Below are positions 7,436-13,437 of a DNA stretch of 20,396 bases, one piece after another. The translations under genes were made by a program, and so were the position numbers. The stretch is from JAXHNE01 sp038316995 (GTDB taxonomy: Bacteria; Patescibacteriota; Saccharimonadia; Saccharimonadales; JAXHNE01). A model generated the notes under the pieces. It made no database searches. It was not told the DNA's origin and worked only from the letters and a program-made list of their open reading frames with translations. The stretch covers positions 1 to 20,396 of the forward strand of contig JBBQAZ010000015.1 of the NCBI GenBank assembly GCA_038316995.1. The letters run 5' to 3'. Each line of letters begins with the position of its first letter. Positions within the stretch are counted from its first letter, which is position 1.

Positions 7436-7887
7436 TTGATGAAGACAAAGTAATTCGGCCAACAAAAAAACAGCGTGAGACTTTGCTGTTTATAGAAGAA
7501 TTTATTGCTGAACACGGATACAGCCCAAGCTACCGCGAGATAATGCGCGCCTGTAATTACACCTCTGTTGCAACGGTTGCTCTGCATGTAAATAATCTAA
7601 TTAAACGCGGGCATTTACTAAAGCGCGATAACCGGGCACGCTCGCTAGAAGTGTTGTCGCCGGTAGAAACCAAGAAAAAAATCTCTACCAATGCCATTAG
7701 TCAAACTGAAGAAAAGTGGTTGGTGGAAAAAATAGACCATATTTTTTCAGAAGCTGAGCACGCAGCAAACCCTGACAAGCACTTAGATAAATTATACGTA
7801 ATGATTGGGGCGTTGCGGGTGCTGGGATTAGAGGGTGCTGCGCAGGCGTTTATTGCAAGGTTGAGCGACCTTGTTCCTTCAAAGTAA
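7432..7887 (+). CDS. LexA-type winged-helix DNA-binding protein without S24 peptidase domain
   Basis: The protein has 151 residues. Residues about 9-78 match the LexA N-terminal DNA-binding domain: PTKKQRETLLFIEEFIAEHGYSPSYREI, then a recognition-helix region and the wing with RGHLLKRDNRARSLEV. In classical LexA this is followed by the self-cleaving Ser/Lys peptidase domain. Here residues 80-151 form a short, probably helical region with no cleavage site (Ala-Gly) or catalytic Ser/Lys context. It therefore cannot be a standard RecA-inactivated repressor. It may be a constitutive or differently sensed regulator using a LexA-like operator. The gene overlaps the GtrA-like gene by four bases. I avoid the name lexA because the regulon and mechanism are not shown. 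Confidence 0.83.
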   Translation: MIDEDKVIRPTKKQRETLLFIEEFIAEHGYSPSYREIMRACNYTSVATVALHVNNLIKRGHLLKRDNRARSLEVLSPVETKKKISTNAISQTEEKWLVEKIDHIFSEAEHAANPDKHLDKLYVMIGALRVLGLEGAAQAFIARLSDLVPSK

Positions 7888-7919
7888 AATGACCGATATG
7901 CACTAACTACGAATGGGGT

Positions 7920-7925
7920 TATAAT
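7920..7925 (+). promoter_or_regulatory. -10 box of uppP, leaderless-type position
   Basis: A perfect TATAAT ends 7 bases before the uppP ATG at 7933. Transcription should begin at or within a base or two of the start codon. The -35 region (around 7897) is poor. Confidence 0.45.
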
Positions 7926-7932
7926 CGGGGTA

Positions 7933-8730
7933 ATGTTTGAAGCTTTGATACTCGGAATTGTGCAAGGGGTTACTGAGTTTATTCCTGTTTCTAGCTCTGG
8001 TCATCTAATATTTTTCCATGAATTATTTGGATCTGATGGTAACAACCTTGCCTTTGATATAGCGCTTCACGTTGGAACATTATTTGCGGTGGTGATTTAT
8101 TTTAGATACGACTTAGCTAAGTTGATTCGGGGAGTTATAAAAGGCAAGCAACAAGATAAAAATCTAGTGTTGCTTTTGGCTCTGGGTACCGTTCCAGCAG
8201 TAATTGCAGGGCTACTTTTTAACGATATTATTGAAGCGTCACTACGTTCACCTTGGGTTGTGGTTGTCATGCTAGCACTTTTTGGCGGTGTAATGATTTT
8301 TGCAGAAGAAAAAAGTTCAAAGATAAAAAAGAAACAAAATCTTGAAAACCTTCAGACCGGTGTGGCAATTAGGATTGGTATGTTGCAGTCATTGGCATTG
8401 ATACCTGGTGTTTCACGGTCTGGTGCAACAATTAGCGTCGGGCTACTGCTTGGGTTGGACCGAGTAGCTGCAACTCGGTTTTCGTTTTTGTTGGCTATTC
8501 CTGTCATTTTTGGTGCTGCAGCAAAGACATTTTTAGACGGCGGTGTTCGCTCAGAGATAGCTGCTAACCAGGCGATATTTATTATTGGTGCGGTCACGGC
8601 ATTTTTAAGCGGACTTTTAGCAATAAGCTTTTTGCTACGATTTGTAGCTAAATACAGCATTCGTAGTTTTGCCTATTATAGGTTTGCGATAGCAGGGGTT
8701 ATAGCCATAGTCCTTATTCTTAATCGTTGA
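7933..8730 (+). CDS. uppP: Undecaprenyl-diphosphatase
   Basis: This 265-residue polytopic membrane enzyme removes a phosphate from undecaprenyl pyrophosphate so that the lipid carrier can be reused for peptidoglycan and glycan synthesis. Both family motifs are intact: QGVTEFIPVSSSGHL (11-25) with catalytic Glu and the Ser/His cluster, and PGVSRSGATIS (158-168) with the essential Arg162. Its length matches BacA/UppP. It is next to glycan-assembly genes, and the -10 box at 7920-7925 indicates its own promoter. The TGA stop is embedded in the -35 box of the next gene. Confidence 0.95.
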   Translation: MFEALILGIVQGVTEFIPVSSSGHLIFFHELFGSDGNNLAFDIALHVGTLFAVVIYFRYDLAKLIRGVIKGKQQDKNLVLLLALGTVPAVIAGLLFNDIIEASLRSPWVVVVMLALFGGVMIFAEEKSSKIKKKQNLENLQTGVAIRIGMLQSLALIPGVSRSGATISVGLLLGLDRVAATRFSFLLAIPVIFGAAAKTFLDGGVRSEIAANQAIFIIGAVTAFLSGLLAISFLLRFVAKYSIRSFAYYRFAIAGVIAIVLILNR

Positions 8731-8756
8731 CGGAGTCGCCATCTGTTCTGTATGAT
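8727..8756 (+). promoter_or_regulatory. Promoter of the membrane-anchored coiled-coil protein gene
   Basis: TTGACG (8727-8732), 18-base spacer, TATGAT (8751-8756). The -35 box contains the uppP stop codon. A leader of about 29 bases follows, with GAGGA at 8783-8787 before the ATG at 8792. Confidence 0.6.
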
Positions 8757-8791
8757 GACAGCATCTATTTAAGCTTTAAAACGAGGATACT

Positions 8792-9244
8792 ATGACGAAA
8801 AAGATTTTAACGATGGTTATTGGGGTGATATTACTTGGAGGAATAGCAGCGCTTGGTTATTTGTATTTTGATGCTAAAAAAGACGTATCTGAACTACAAA
8901 GTCAGGTTGCTGAAAAAGATCAAAAATTAGAGGATTTTAAGTCTAATCCTGAACGTGCAGCTGAAGAAGAAGTCACGGGATACATAGAAGAAGTTAATAA
9001 GCTGTATGCGCTGCCAACAAATGAGAAACCAAGTGTTGCTACGGTGAGCGACAAGGATAAGTTAAAAGATCAGCCTTTCTTTGCAAAAGCTGAAAACGGC
9101 GACATTACCCTAATCTATGCCCAGAGTAAGCTAGCGATACTGTATCGGCCATCAACAAAACAGCTGGTTAACGTGAGCAGCGTCACTATAAGTGATGACG
9201 AAAAAACTCCGGAAACTCGAGAAACTCCAGAAACCGCAAACTAG
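8792..9244 (+). CDS. Membrane-anchored coiled-coil protein of unknown function
   Basis: The protein has 150 residues. An N-terminal signal anchor (KK, then hydrophobic residues about 5-27) is followed by a heptad-like charged segment (30-60). A compact domain of about 65 residues then includes DKLKDQPFFAKAENGD and KLAILYRPSTKQLVNV. The tail has a Thr/Pro/Glu repeat (TPETRETPET). The bulk would lie outside the membrane. I recall similar small anchored proteins as common hypotheticals in Candidate Phyla Radiation genomes; no function is known to me. A good promoter and ribosome binding site precede it. It ends at a CTAG palindrome shared with the stop of the convergent 33-residue gene. Confidence 0.75.
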   Translation: MTKKILTMVIGVILLGGIAALGYLYFDAKKDVSELQSQVAEKDQKLEDFKSNPERAAEEEVTGYIEEVNKLYALPTNEKPSVATVSDKDKLKDQPFFAKAENGDITLIYAQSKLAILYRPSTKQLVNVSSVTISDDEKTPETRETPETAN

Positions 9245-9342
9245 TTAAAAGCTTGCTGGTAGATAAATTTGGTGTAGACAATAAACCCAATCTGAGCGAC
9301 CAGTAAAAGCACTAAAATAATAAATCGTTTTTTGTCAGTCAT
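9241..9342 (-). CDS. 33-residue single-helix membrane peptide coupled to sortase
   Basis: Read on the minus strand, ATG at 9342 opens a 33-codon ORF ending at TAG 9243-9241. Residues 1-6 are polar and basic (MTDKKR), about 7-24 are strongly hydrophobic (FIILVLLLVAQIGFIVYT), and the tail is KFIYQQAFN. This is a single membrane helix with positive-inside topology. Its ATG overlaps the sortase TGA as ATGA (9339-9342), a typical coupling arrangement, and its stop codon overlaps that of the convergent gene in CTAG. No database family is known to me. It could be a sortase partner, a small membrane regulator, or a fortuitous ORF; the exact overlaps and clean hydrophobic profile argue that it is real. 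Confidence 0.6.
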   Translation of the reverse strand: MTDKKRFIILVLLLVAQIGFIVYTKFIYQQAFN

Positions 9343-9926
9343 GGATTTGTCACCTTTGTTAACGTTGCGGTTATTACAAGCCTGTTTACTGGATTCCATA
9401 GCGGGGTGCAGGTATACAGTGTCAGTAATGAATCTGTGCTTGGAGCCTCTATCTCTATTGCATCTGCGCTAACTTCTTTTTTGTCGACCACCTGGTACAG
9501 ATATTCAACACCGTTCCAGTACGTCGCTACTTTATCACCGACTTCGACCTTATTTAAATGATAAAACACGCCTTCAGGATCGTCGTAGGTAAATACATGG
9601 CCAGCTAACACTGTGTTACTACCAGCGTCTGGAGCTGAGGCGTTTGGTCTGCGCCAGATGCCTTTGTTTAGCTCACTTATTGATTGTCCTTCATTTACAG
9701 ATTCATCTAATAAGATAGACGGAATTACGAGTCGATTGTCCGCCGGGAAGTCTGGCTTGTCGACAGCTTGACTAACAATCACTGGTGGGTCAGTGGTTTT
9801 TTGCCTAAAGTAATAAAGAATTGCCGGCAAAAAAGGAATTATCAGTATGTACAGAGCCACGACAATATTAATAACCGATAATGATTTATTAATTGTAGGT
9901 AGCTTTGATGACATGCTAGCTACCAA
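9339..9926 (-). CDS. Class D/E-like sortase
   Basis: The protein has up to 195 residues. A hydrophobic segment (about 15-40) anchors it in the membrane. The catalytic domain has the three active residues of sortases: His110 in VLAGHVF, Cys173 in LYTCTPL and Arg182 in NPVNRLVI. Sortases cut sorting-signal proteins and join them to cell-wall or pilin acceptors outside the membrane. YTCTP and the short length resemble class D/E enzymes. The first Met (9926) overlaps the upstream gene by 11 bases. A second Met at 9914, just past that gene's stop, is equally plausible and would give MSSKLP at the N-terminus. No LPXTG-type substrate gene is seen in the window. It is followed by the 33-residue membrane peptide gene. 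Confidence 0.88.
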   Translation of the reverse strand: MVASMSSKLPTINKSLSVINIVVALYILIIPFLPAILYYFRQKTTDPPVIVSQAVDKPDFPADNRLVIPSILLDESVNEGQSISELNKGIWRRPNASAPDAGSNTVLAGHVFTYDDPEGVFYHLNKVEVGDKVATYWNGVEYLYQVVDKKEVSADAIEIEAPSTDSLLTLYTCTPLWNPVNRLVITATLTKVTNP

Positions 9927-10902
9927 TATGTACTTTAGAAGAAGCTAGTCCAAGGTCTCGGGCGAGGGTTGTAGCCTGCCAGTGATGAATGTTTTCTAAA
10001 GCTTCCATAGTTGTTATGCGTTGGATTGGTCCAAAGCGCAGGATTGGGTTCTCTGTATCACTCCAAAGTACCACAGGTAGTACGTAGTCACCCTTGACTA
10101 AATCAAGTGTGCCGCGCGCGACCACGTTTAATTTTATTGAGTCAATTTTTCCATAAGAGTATTCAATTTTTGGTGTTGCGCCTTCGACTGCGATCATGAG
10201 TGATTTTCCCAACGCTTGCCTACCAATTTTATGAAACAAACGGCGTCCTTTCCACTGGTTTATTTCATCTTTCATCCGATTGTTGTTGGTTGAAATCAAT
10301 TGCCCCACGTCAATATCTATCCCTTTATCAGCCAGGGATTGACTTACTCTGCCTATAGATTCTGTTCGTGGAAAACTCATGAATACATGACCAGCTTTTT
10401 GGATAATTTCAGAGGCTGCCATTGCGAGCTCTGGCTTGTCAGCAAAGATGCCAATTGTAGATACGCCGCGGCTGATTATTTCACCATTTTGATCCTGCCA
10501 ATGGTCTTCGTCCATTTTTGTGCCAATACCAACAGCAAGTTCGGGCAAATCGTCCATTTTTGTATGTGGAGAAACGAGGATGTGAACAGATTCACCGGCT
10601 TGCAAATAGTCTCGCATGGCACTTATTGGAGTACTACTCTGGTTCACTTCGTCGACAATAAAAGGATAGAGTTTTGGTGCAGCAGCTGACGCAAGAAATT
10701 CAACTTCTTCAGCAGTCGTAGGAGCTGGTTCAAGGTGGACTGTTTCTAATTTTTGAGAAGGGTGTTTTGAAATGTCGAAGCCAAGCGGACTAAATAGGCC
10801 ATTTGATGCGTCAATATGTTTCATGGTTGTCTCGCTAAGGGCATCGTGAATCATTGCCCGGGATTCATAAGTTAACGACTCATAGTCAAAACTCTTTCTC
10901 AT
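9916..10902 (-). CDS. Unknown 328-residue protein with faint PlsC acyltransferase-like motifs
   Basis: I do not recognise this as a named family. The start at 10902 (MRKSFDYESL) is preferred over ATG 10965 because a TATACT -10 box lies between them. Seen in the protein: no signal peptide and no clear membrane helix. An H-x4-D arrangement occurs at SPHTKMDDLP (His113, Asp118) after a hydrophobic strand. IAVEGATPKI comes at 237-246 and a VLPVVLW strand at 274-280. The order HX4D, EG(x)T and a PV strand recalls the blocks of glycerolipid acyltransferases, but the spacing between the first two is longer than usual. This assignment is inference only. It is the first gene of a minus-strand unit with the sortase and the membrane peptide, and diverges from the riboswitch-like leader. 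Confidence 0.75.
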   Translation of the reverse strand: MRKSFDYESLTYESRAMIHDALSETTMKHIDASNGLFSPLGFDISKHPSQKLETVHLEPAPTTAEEVEFLASAAAPKLYPFIVDEVNQSSTPISAMRDYLQAGESVHILVSPHTKMDDLPELAVGIGTKMDEDHWQDQNGEIISRGVSTIGIFADKPELAMAASEIIQKAGHVFMSFPRTESIGRVSQSLADKGIDIDVGQLISTNNNRMKDEINQWKGRRLFHKIGRQALGKSLMIAVEGATPKIEYSYGKIDSIKLNVVARGTLDLVKGDYVLPVVLWSDTENPILRFGPIQRITTMEALENIHHWQATTLARDLGLASSKVHIGS

Positions 10903-10912
10903 AGTGGCTAAC

Positions 10913-10918
10913 AGTATA
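10913..10918 (-). promoter_or_regulatory. -10 box of the 328-residue protein gene
   Basis: TATACT on the minus strand ends 10 bases before the ATG at 10902, giving a leader of only a few bases. This placement decides the start codon over the upstream ATG at 10965. Confidence 0.45.
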
Positions 10919-10956
10919 CCACCCCTGGAAGCGTAAAAAGCAAATAATACTACATG

Positions 10957-10981
10957 TAGCGTCATGAATGTACGCTATACT
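10957..10981 (+). promoter_or_regulatory. Inverted repeat overlapping a -10 box before the riboswitch-like leader
   Basis: TAGCGT (10957-10962) and ACGCTA (10972-10977) form a perfect inverted repeat with a 9-base centre. The right arm overlaps TATACT (10976-10981), the best -10 box for the plus-strand leader and operon. It is suitably placed to be a repressor operator. This is inference from a single copy. Confidence 0.35.
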
Positions 10982-10999
10982 ACTAAATAGATTAACAAA

Positions 11000-11226
11000 T
11001 TGAGCTGGAATAGGGTGTAATTCCCTTACTGTGCCGCAACGGTAAAACGCATGAGACAAAACTACGTTTTTTCTCATCGCGCCGGCAACGAAGTAAATTC
11101 GTTGGTCGGGCTGCTTTTTTTCCTGAAAAAAGGCAGATACAAGTCCGATACAGCAACATAAGTCTCCCGAGCAGGAGCGTCCAGCACACGCTGTCACACC
11201 CTTGCTCATCGGAGCAGAAGGGTCCC
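11000..11226 (+). ncRNA. Cobalamin-riboswitch-like leader RNA with ribosome-site hairpin
   Basis: The core at 11006-11044 follows the cobalamin aptamer order. GGAAT is followed by a small hairpin AGGG/CCCT whose loop gives GGTGTAATTCC. Next comes a second hairpin ACTGT/ACGGT (11028-11032 with 11039-11043) closing the loop GCCGCA, as in the consensus ACTGTCCCGCAACTGT. Three clean hairpins follow (11051-11077, 11086-11104, 11111-11136), then AAGTCCGATACAGC at 11141-11154, resembling the B12 box. Before the ATG, ACCCTTGCTC pairs with GAGC and AAGGGT (11198-11223), burying the GGAG/AAGGG ribosome site. That is a plausible translational expression platform. The B12-box match is imperfect and the 5' closing stem is short, so a variant aptamer or a different ligand is possible. 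Confidence 0.68.
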
Positions 11227-12657
11227 ATGCTCGCAGCAAGCATTGAAAAAGAAACAAAAACATTAGATTTTCAGACAGTGGCAGTCGCTTTTCCAGAGCT
11301 ACTGGCTAGTGCAAATCAAGAGACTGTTCGTGAGCTTGGAGGCTTAGCTCTTGGCGAAACATGTGAGATTATTCCTGTTGAAACCAAGTCTGCCGATTCA
11401 TCAACAATGCTGTCAGCCCTACACCAGGCACGTTTTGGGGACAAGGCTGCAATCGAAACTATTAAAGTAAACGTTCAGACAGATGTTGCCGAGCGACTAT
11501 ATAAAGCCGGACATGTAACAGAAGTAGTTTTAAGCTACGGAGAACAAGGCATTTCCCAAAACAACAGAAAATTACGGGATATCCATAAGAATACACTCCG
11601 ACATATGGAGCTTAATGATGTCATGAAACAGCGGACTGAACTGGAGTTTAGAAACGCCGTATTGTTTGAGGAGCTTGAAGCTGCGGCCGTATTAGATGAG
11701 TATGATGCGGTTGTTTTTTCAATGACACCACATGACCAGGAAACGCGGACGGATTATCGGTTTTTTACGAGTACAGATTCAGTGTCTATTCAGTATTTAA
11801 AAAAGACCAATCAGAAATTGGTGCTTGAAACGGCTATGGTAGCTGGAAAGAAGCATGCAAATACCCTGCGCCATGACAGTGCAGTAATTGGCACTATATT
11901 AGCGGGTGCGGGTGTTGACGATACGGCAATCAGTGACAATGAATCGCTTAATCATGTGCTACTAGTACCAAAGACGCAGTTTAACGGAATTGATGAGGTG
12001 GTTGAGCTATACGACGACCTAGCCGGAGGTACGTTTTATGGTCAGCTGAAAGAAAGGCAAGATTACAAAGAGTACCGAAAAGTTAGTCGACAGCGTGAGG
12101 CGTTTTTTGATCAAATTGTAGAAAGTGTCGTGGAAGATTTACTGGCAGAAGCACACAATTTCCAGCGCCCAATTGATGTTATTGAGAGACTCGACAAACT
12201 GTCCGATAAATACTGCGTACTTGCCGCAATTGGCCAGGAAGATATTGATTTGGCGGTTTTTGGCGTCACCGCTGCGGCTCATATTAAGGAAGCACGTGGC
12301 TTTGCGGCTGCGGGTGATATGGGTGGAGCAGAACGATCACTTGCGAAAGCGCATGAAGTCAGTACATCGAGCTCTTGCCCTACTAAACTTGTGGGTGCGC
12401 TCCAATCTAGTAGTGAATCAGGCAACTCTACTACTGCCGCAGAGGTTTCAAGTGGAAAGAAGAAGATGACATGTCCTTTTTGCAAAGAACGTATCACAGG
12501 TGATCCCTGCGGATCAGAGATAAACTGCACAAAATGTAGCGCTTCAACAAAACATAGTTCGTCAGAAAATCGAAAACGGGCAAGAATTTATAAACAAAAT
12601 AAGAAGAACCGACACAAGCAAAAAGGTATACTGTTTTCATGGAACAGCCAAAGATAG
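11227..12657 (+). CDS. Unknown 476-residue protein with C-terminal zinc ribbon
   Basis: I do not recognise this family. Residues 1-270 look like mixed alpha/beta sequence. Residues about 285-380 look helical and rich in Ala/Glu/Asp (for example QIVESVVEDLLAEAH). A Ser-rich linker (378-410) leads to a ribbon-like cysteine set: CPFC (416-419), C428, then C434 and C437 as CTKC. The tail is very basic (KRARIYKQNKKNRHKQK), suggesting nucleic-acid or ribosome contact. There is no signal peptide or membrane helix. It is the first gene after the cobalamin-riboswitch-like leader, whose last hairpin ends three bases before the ATG. Its last 19 bases overlap the small cysteine-rich gene, which overlaps nadD. 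No B12-binding motif (such as DxHxxG) is seen. Confidence 0.8.
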   Translation: MLAASIEKETKTLDFQTVAVAFPELLASANQETVRELGGLALGETCEIIPVETKSADSSTMLSALHQARFGDKAAIETIKVNVQTDVAERLYKAGHVTEVVLSYGEQGISQNNRKLRDIHKNTLRHMELNDVMKQRTELEFRNAVLFEELEAAAVLDEYDAVVFSMTPHDQETRTDYRFFTSTDSVSIQYLKKTNQKLVLETAMVAGKKHANTLRHDSAVIGTILAGAGVDDTAISDNESLNHVLLVPKTQFNGIDEVVELYDDLAGGTFYGQLKERQDYKEYRKVSRQREAFFDQIVESVVEDLLAEAHNFQRPIDVIERLDKLSDKYCVLAAIGQEDIDLAVFGVTAAAHIKEARGFAAAGDMGGAERSLAKAHEVSTSSSCPTKLVGALQSSSESGNSTTAAEVSSGKKKMTCPFCKERITGDPCGSEINCTKCSASTKHSSSENRKRARIYKQNKKNRHKQKGILFSWNSQR

Positions 12658-12800
12658 AAGATCCAAAAAAAGTTTGTTCGCTCGAGTATTTTTGCGAGAT
12701 GTGCGATTACTATCCACTCTATCCTGTTCATGGGCACTATGAATGTCCACAGTGCCGCTATAAGACAAAATGCTGTGAAGGAGCACCACAAGATGTCTAG
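12639..12800 (+). CDS. 53-residue cysteine-rich (zinc-ribbon-like) protein
   Basis: ATG at 12639 opens 53 codons ending at TAG 12798-12800. Seven cysteines are arranged as C-x5-C-x2-C (EYFCEMC), then after about 14 residues CPQC, and finally CC near the end. This is a good candidate for a small treble-clef or ribbon metal-binding fold. The gene overlaps the preceding 476-residue gene by 19 bases and nadD by 8 bases, so it is sandwiched in one operon with no spare DNA. Cysteine density this high and the exact overlaps make a chance ORF unlikely. Function unknown; it could be a partner of the zinc-ribbon protein before it. Confidence 0.68.
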   Translation: MEQPKIEDPKKVCSLEYFCEMCDYYPLYPVHGHYECPQCRYKTKCCEGAPQDV

Positions 12801-13437
12801 CAAGGGAAAAGAGCCGCCCCACAAGTTATCTAAACAAAAAATAGGTATATTCTCTGGAACATTTGATCCGGTACATGATGGGCATGTACAGTTTGCGCTT
12901 GATGCACTTAAGAACAATAAGCTTGACCGGGTGTTTTTTATGGTAGAACGTAACCCGCGCAGAAAACAGGGAGTAAGAGCTTTTGAGCATCGTCAGGCAA
13001 TGGTCCAGCTTGCTATTAGCGATGAGGATCAGCTTGGCTCTATTATTATGGACCAAAATAGGTTTACGCCACACGAAACCTTACCGCTACTTAAACAACG
13101 GTTTGGTGATGTGCAGCTTGTTTTGCTTGCAGGTGATGACATGCTTTCGCACATGAATGAATGGCCACATATTGAGGAGCTTATTAGAAATGTTACATTT
13201 GTGTTTGGCGTACGCGGCAATCAATCAGTAGCAGAGGAACTAATTAAAACGATTCAATCAACAAAAGGAGTGAAGTTTAGGGCATCTTTTATACAAAGCC
13301 CACACATAAATGTAAGTTCGTCACGCATTCGTTCTCAGATTAAAAATCATGAAATACCATCGTATATTGACGATAAAGTAGCCAGCTATATTACAGACGA
13401 GGGCCTTTACTCTTCTGCGGATTCTGCAAAGAACTGA
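12793..13437 (+). CDS. nadD: Nicotinate-nucleotide adenylyltransferase
   Basis: This 214-residue nucleotidyltransferase joins AMP from ATP to nicotinate mononucleotide in NAD synthesis. The HIGH-type motif GTFDPVHDGH lies at 22-31 and the ISSTxIR-like motif NVSSSRIRSQI near the C-terminus. The middle carries FMVERNPRRKQ and LLAGDDML, typical of NadD. The start at 12793 is set by AAGGAG at 12778-12783 with a 9-base gap. An upstream in-frame ATG (12730) lies within the cysteine-rich gene and has no such site. The N-terminal 15 or so residues before the first strand are an extra polar extension. It is the last gene of the riboswitch-led operon and overlaps the convergent antiporter gene by 31 bases. 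A pantetheine-phosphate or NMN-specific relative is less likely. Confidence 0.85.
   Translation: MSSKGKEPPHKLSKQKIGIFSGTFDPVHDGHVQFALDALKNNKLDRVFFMVERNPRRKQGVRAFEHRQAMVQLAISDEDQLGSIIMDQNRFTPHETLPLLKQRFGDVQLVLLAGDDMLSHMNEWPHIEELIRNVTFVFGVRGNQSVAEELIKTIQSTKGVKFRASFIQSPHINVSSSRIRSQIKNHEIPSYIDDKVASYITDEGLYSSADSAKN

Noticed and set aside
9254..9265. A further copy of the TTGGTAG-type repeat (GCTGGTAGAT) near the end of the 33-residue gene
   Set aside because: Single ten-base match without tandem units; chance occurrence is plausible.
10300..10689. Plus-strand ORF of 129 codons opposite the 328-residue gene
   Set aside because: It is antisense to a long well-supported gene, has no ribosome site and shows no family features.
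11000..11226. Leader RNA as RNase P RNA, tmRNA or SRP RNA
   Set aside because: AAGTCCG recalls RNase P, but the other conserved RNase P blocks, the tmRNA tRNA-like end and the SRP GGAAGCAGC loop are absent, and the region is too short for the first two.
12730..12792. Upstream in-frame ATG of nadD giving a 235-residue protein
   Set aside because: The added residues come from the overlapping cysteine-rich gene in another frame and no ribosome site precedes this ATG, whereas AAGGAG precedes 12793.
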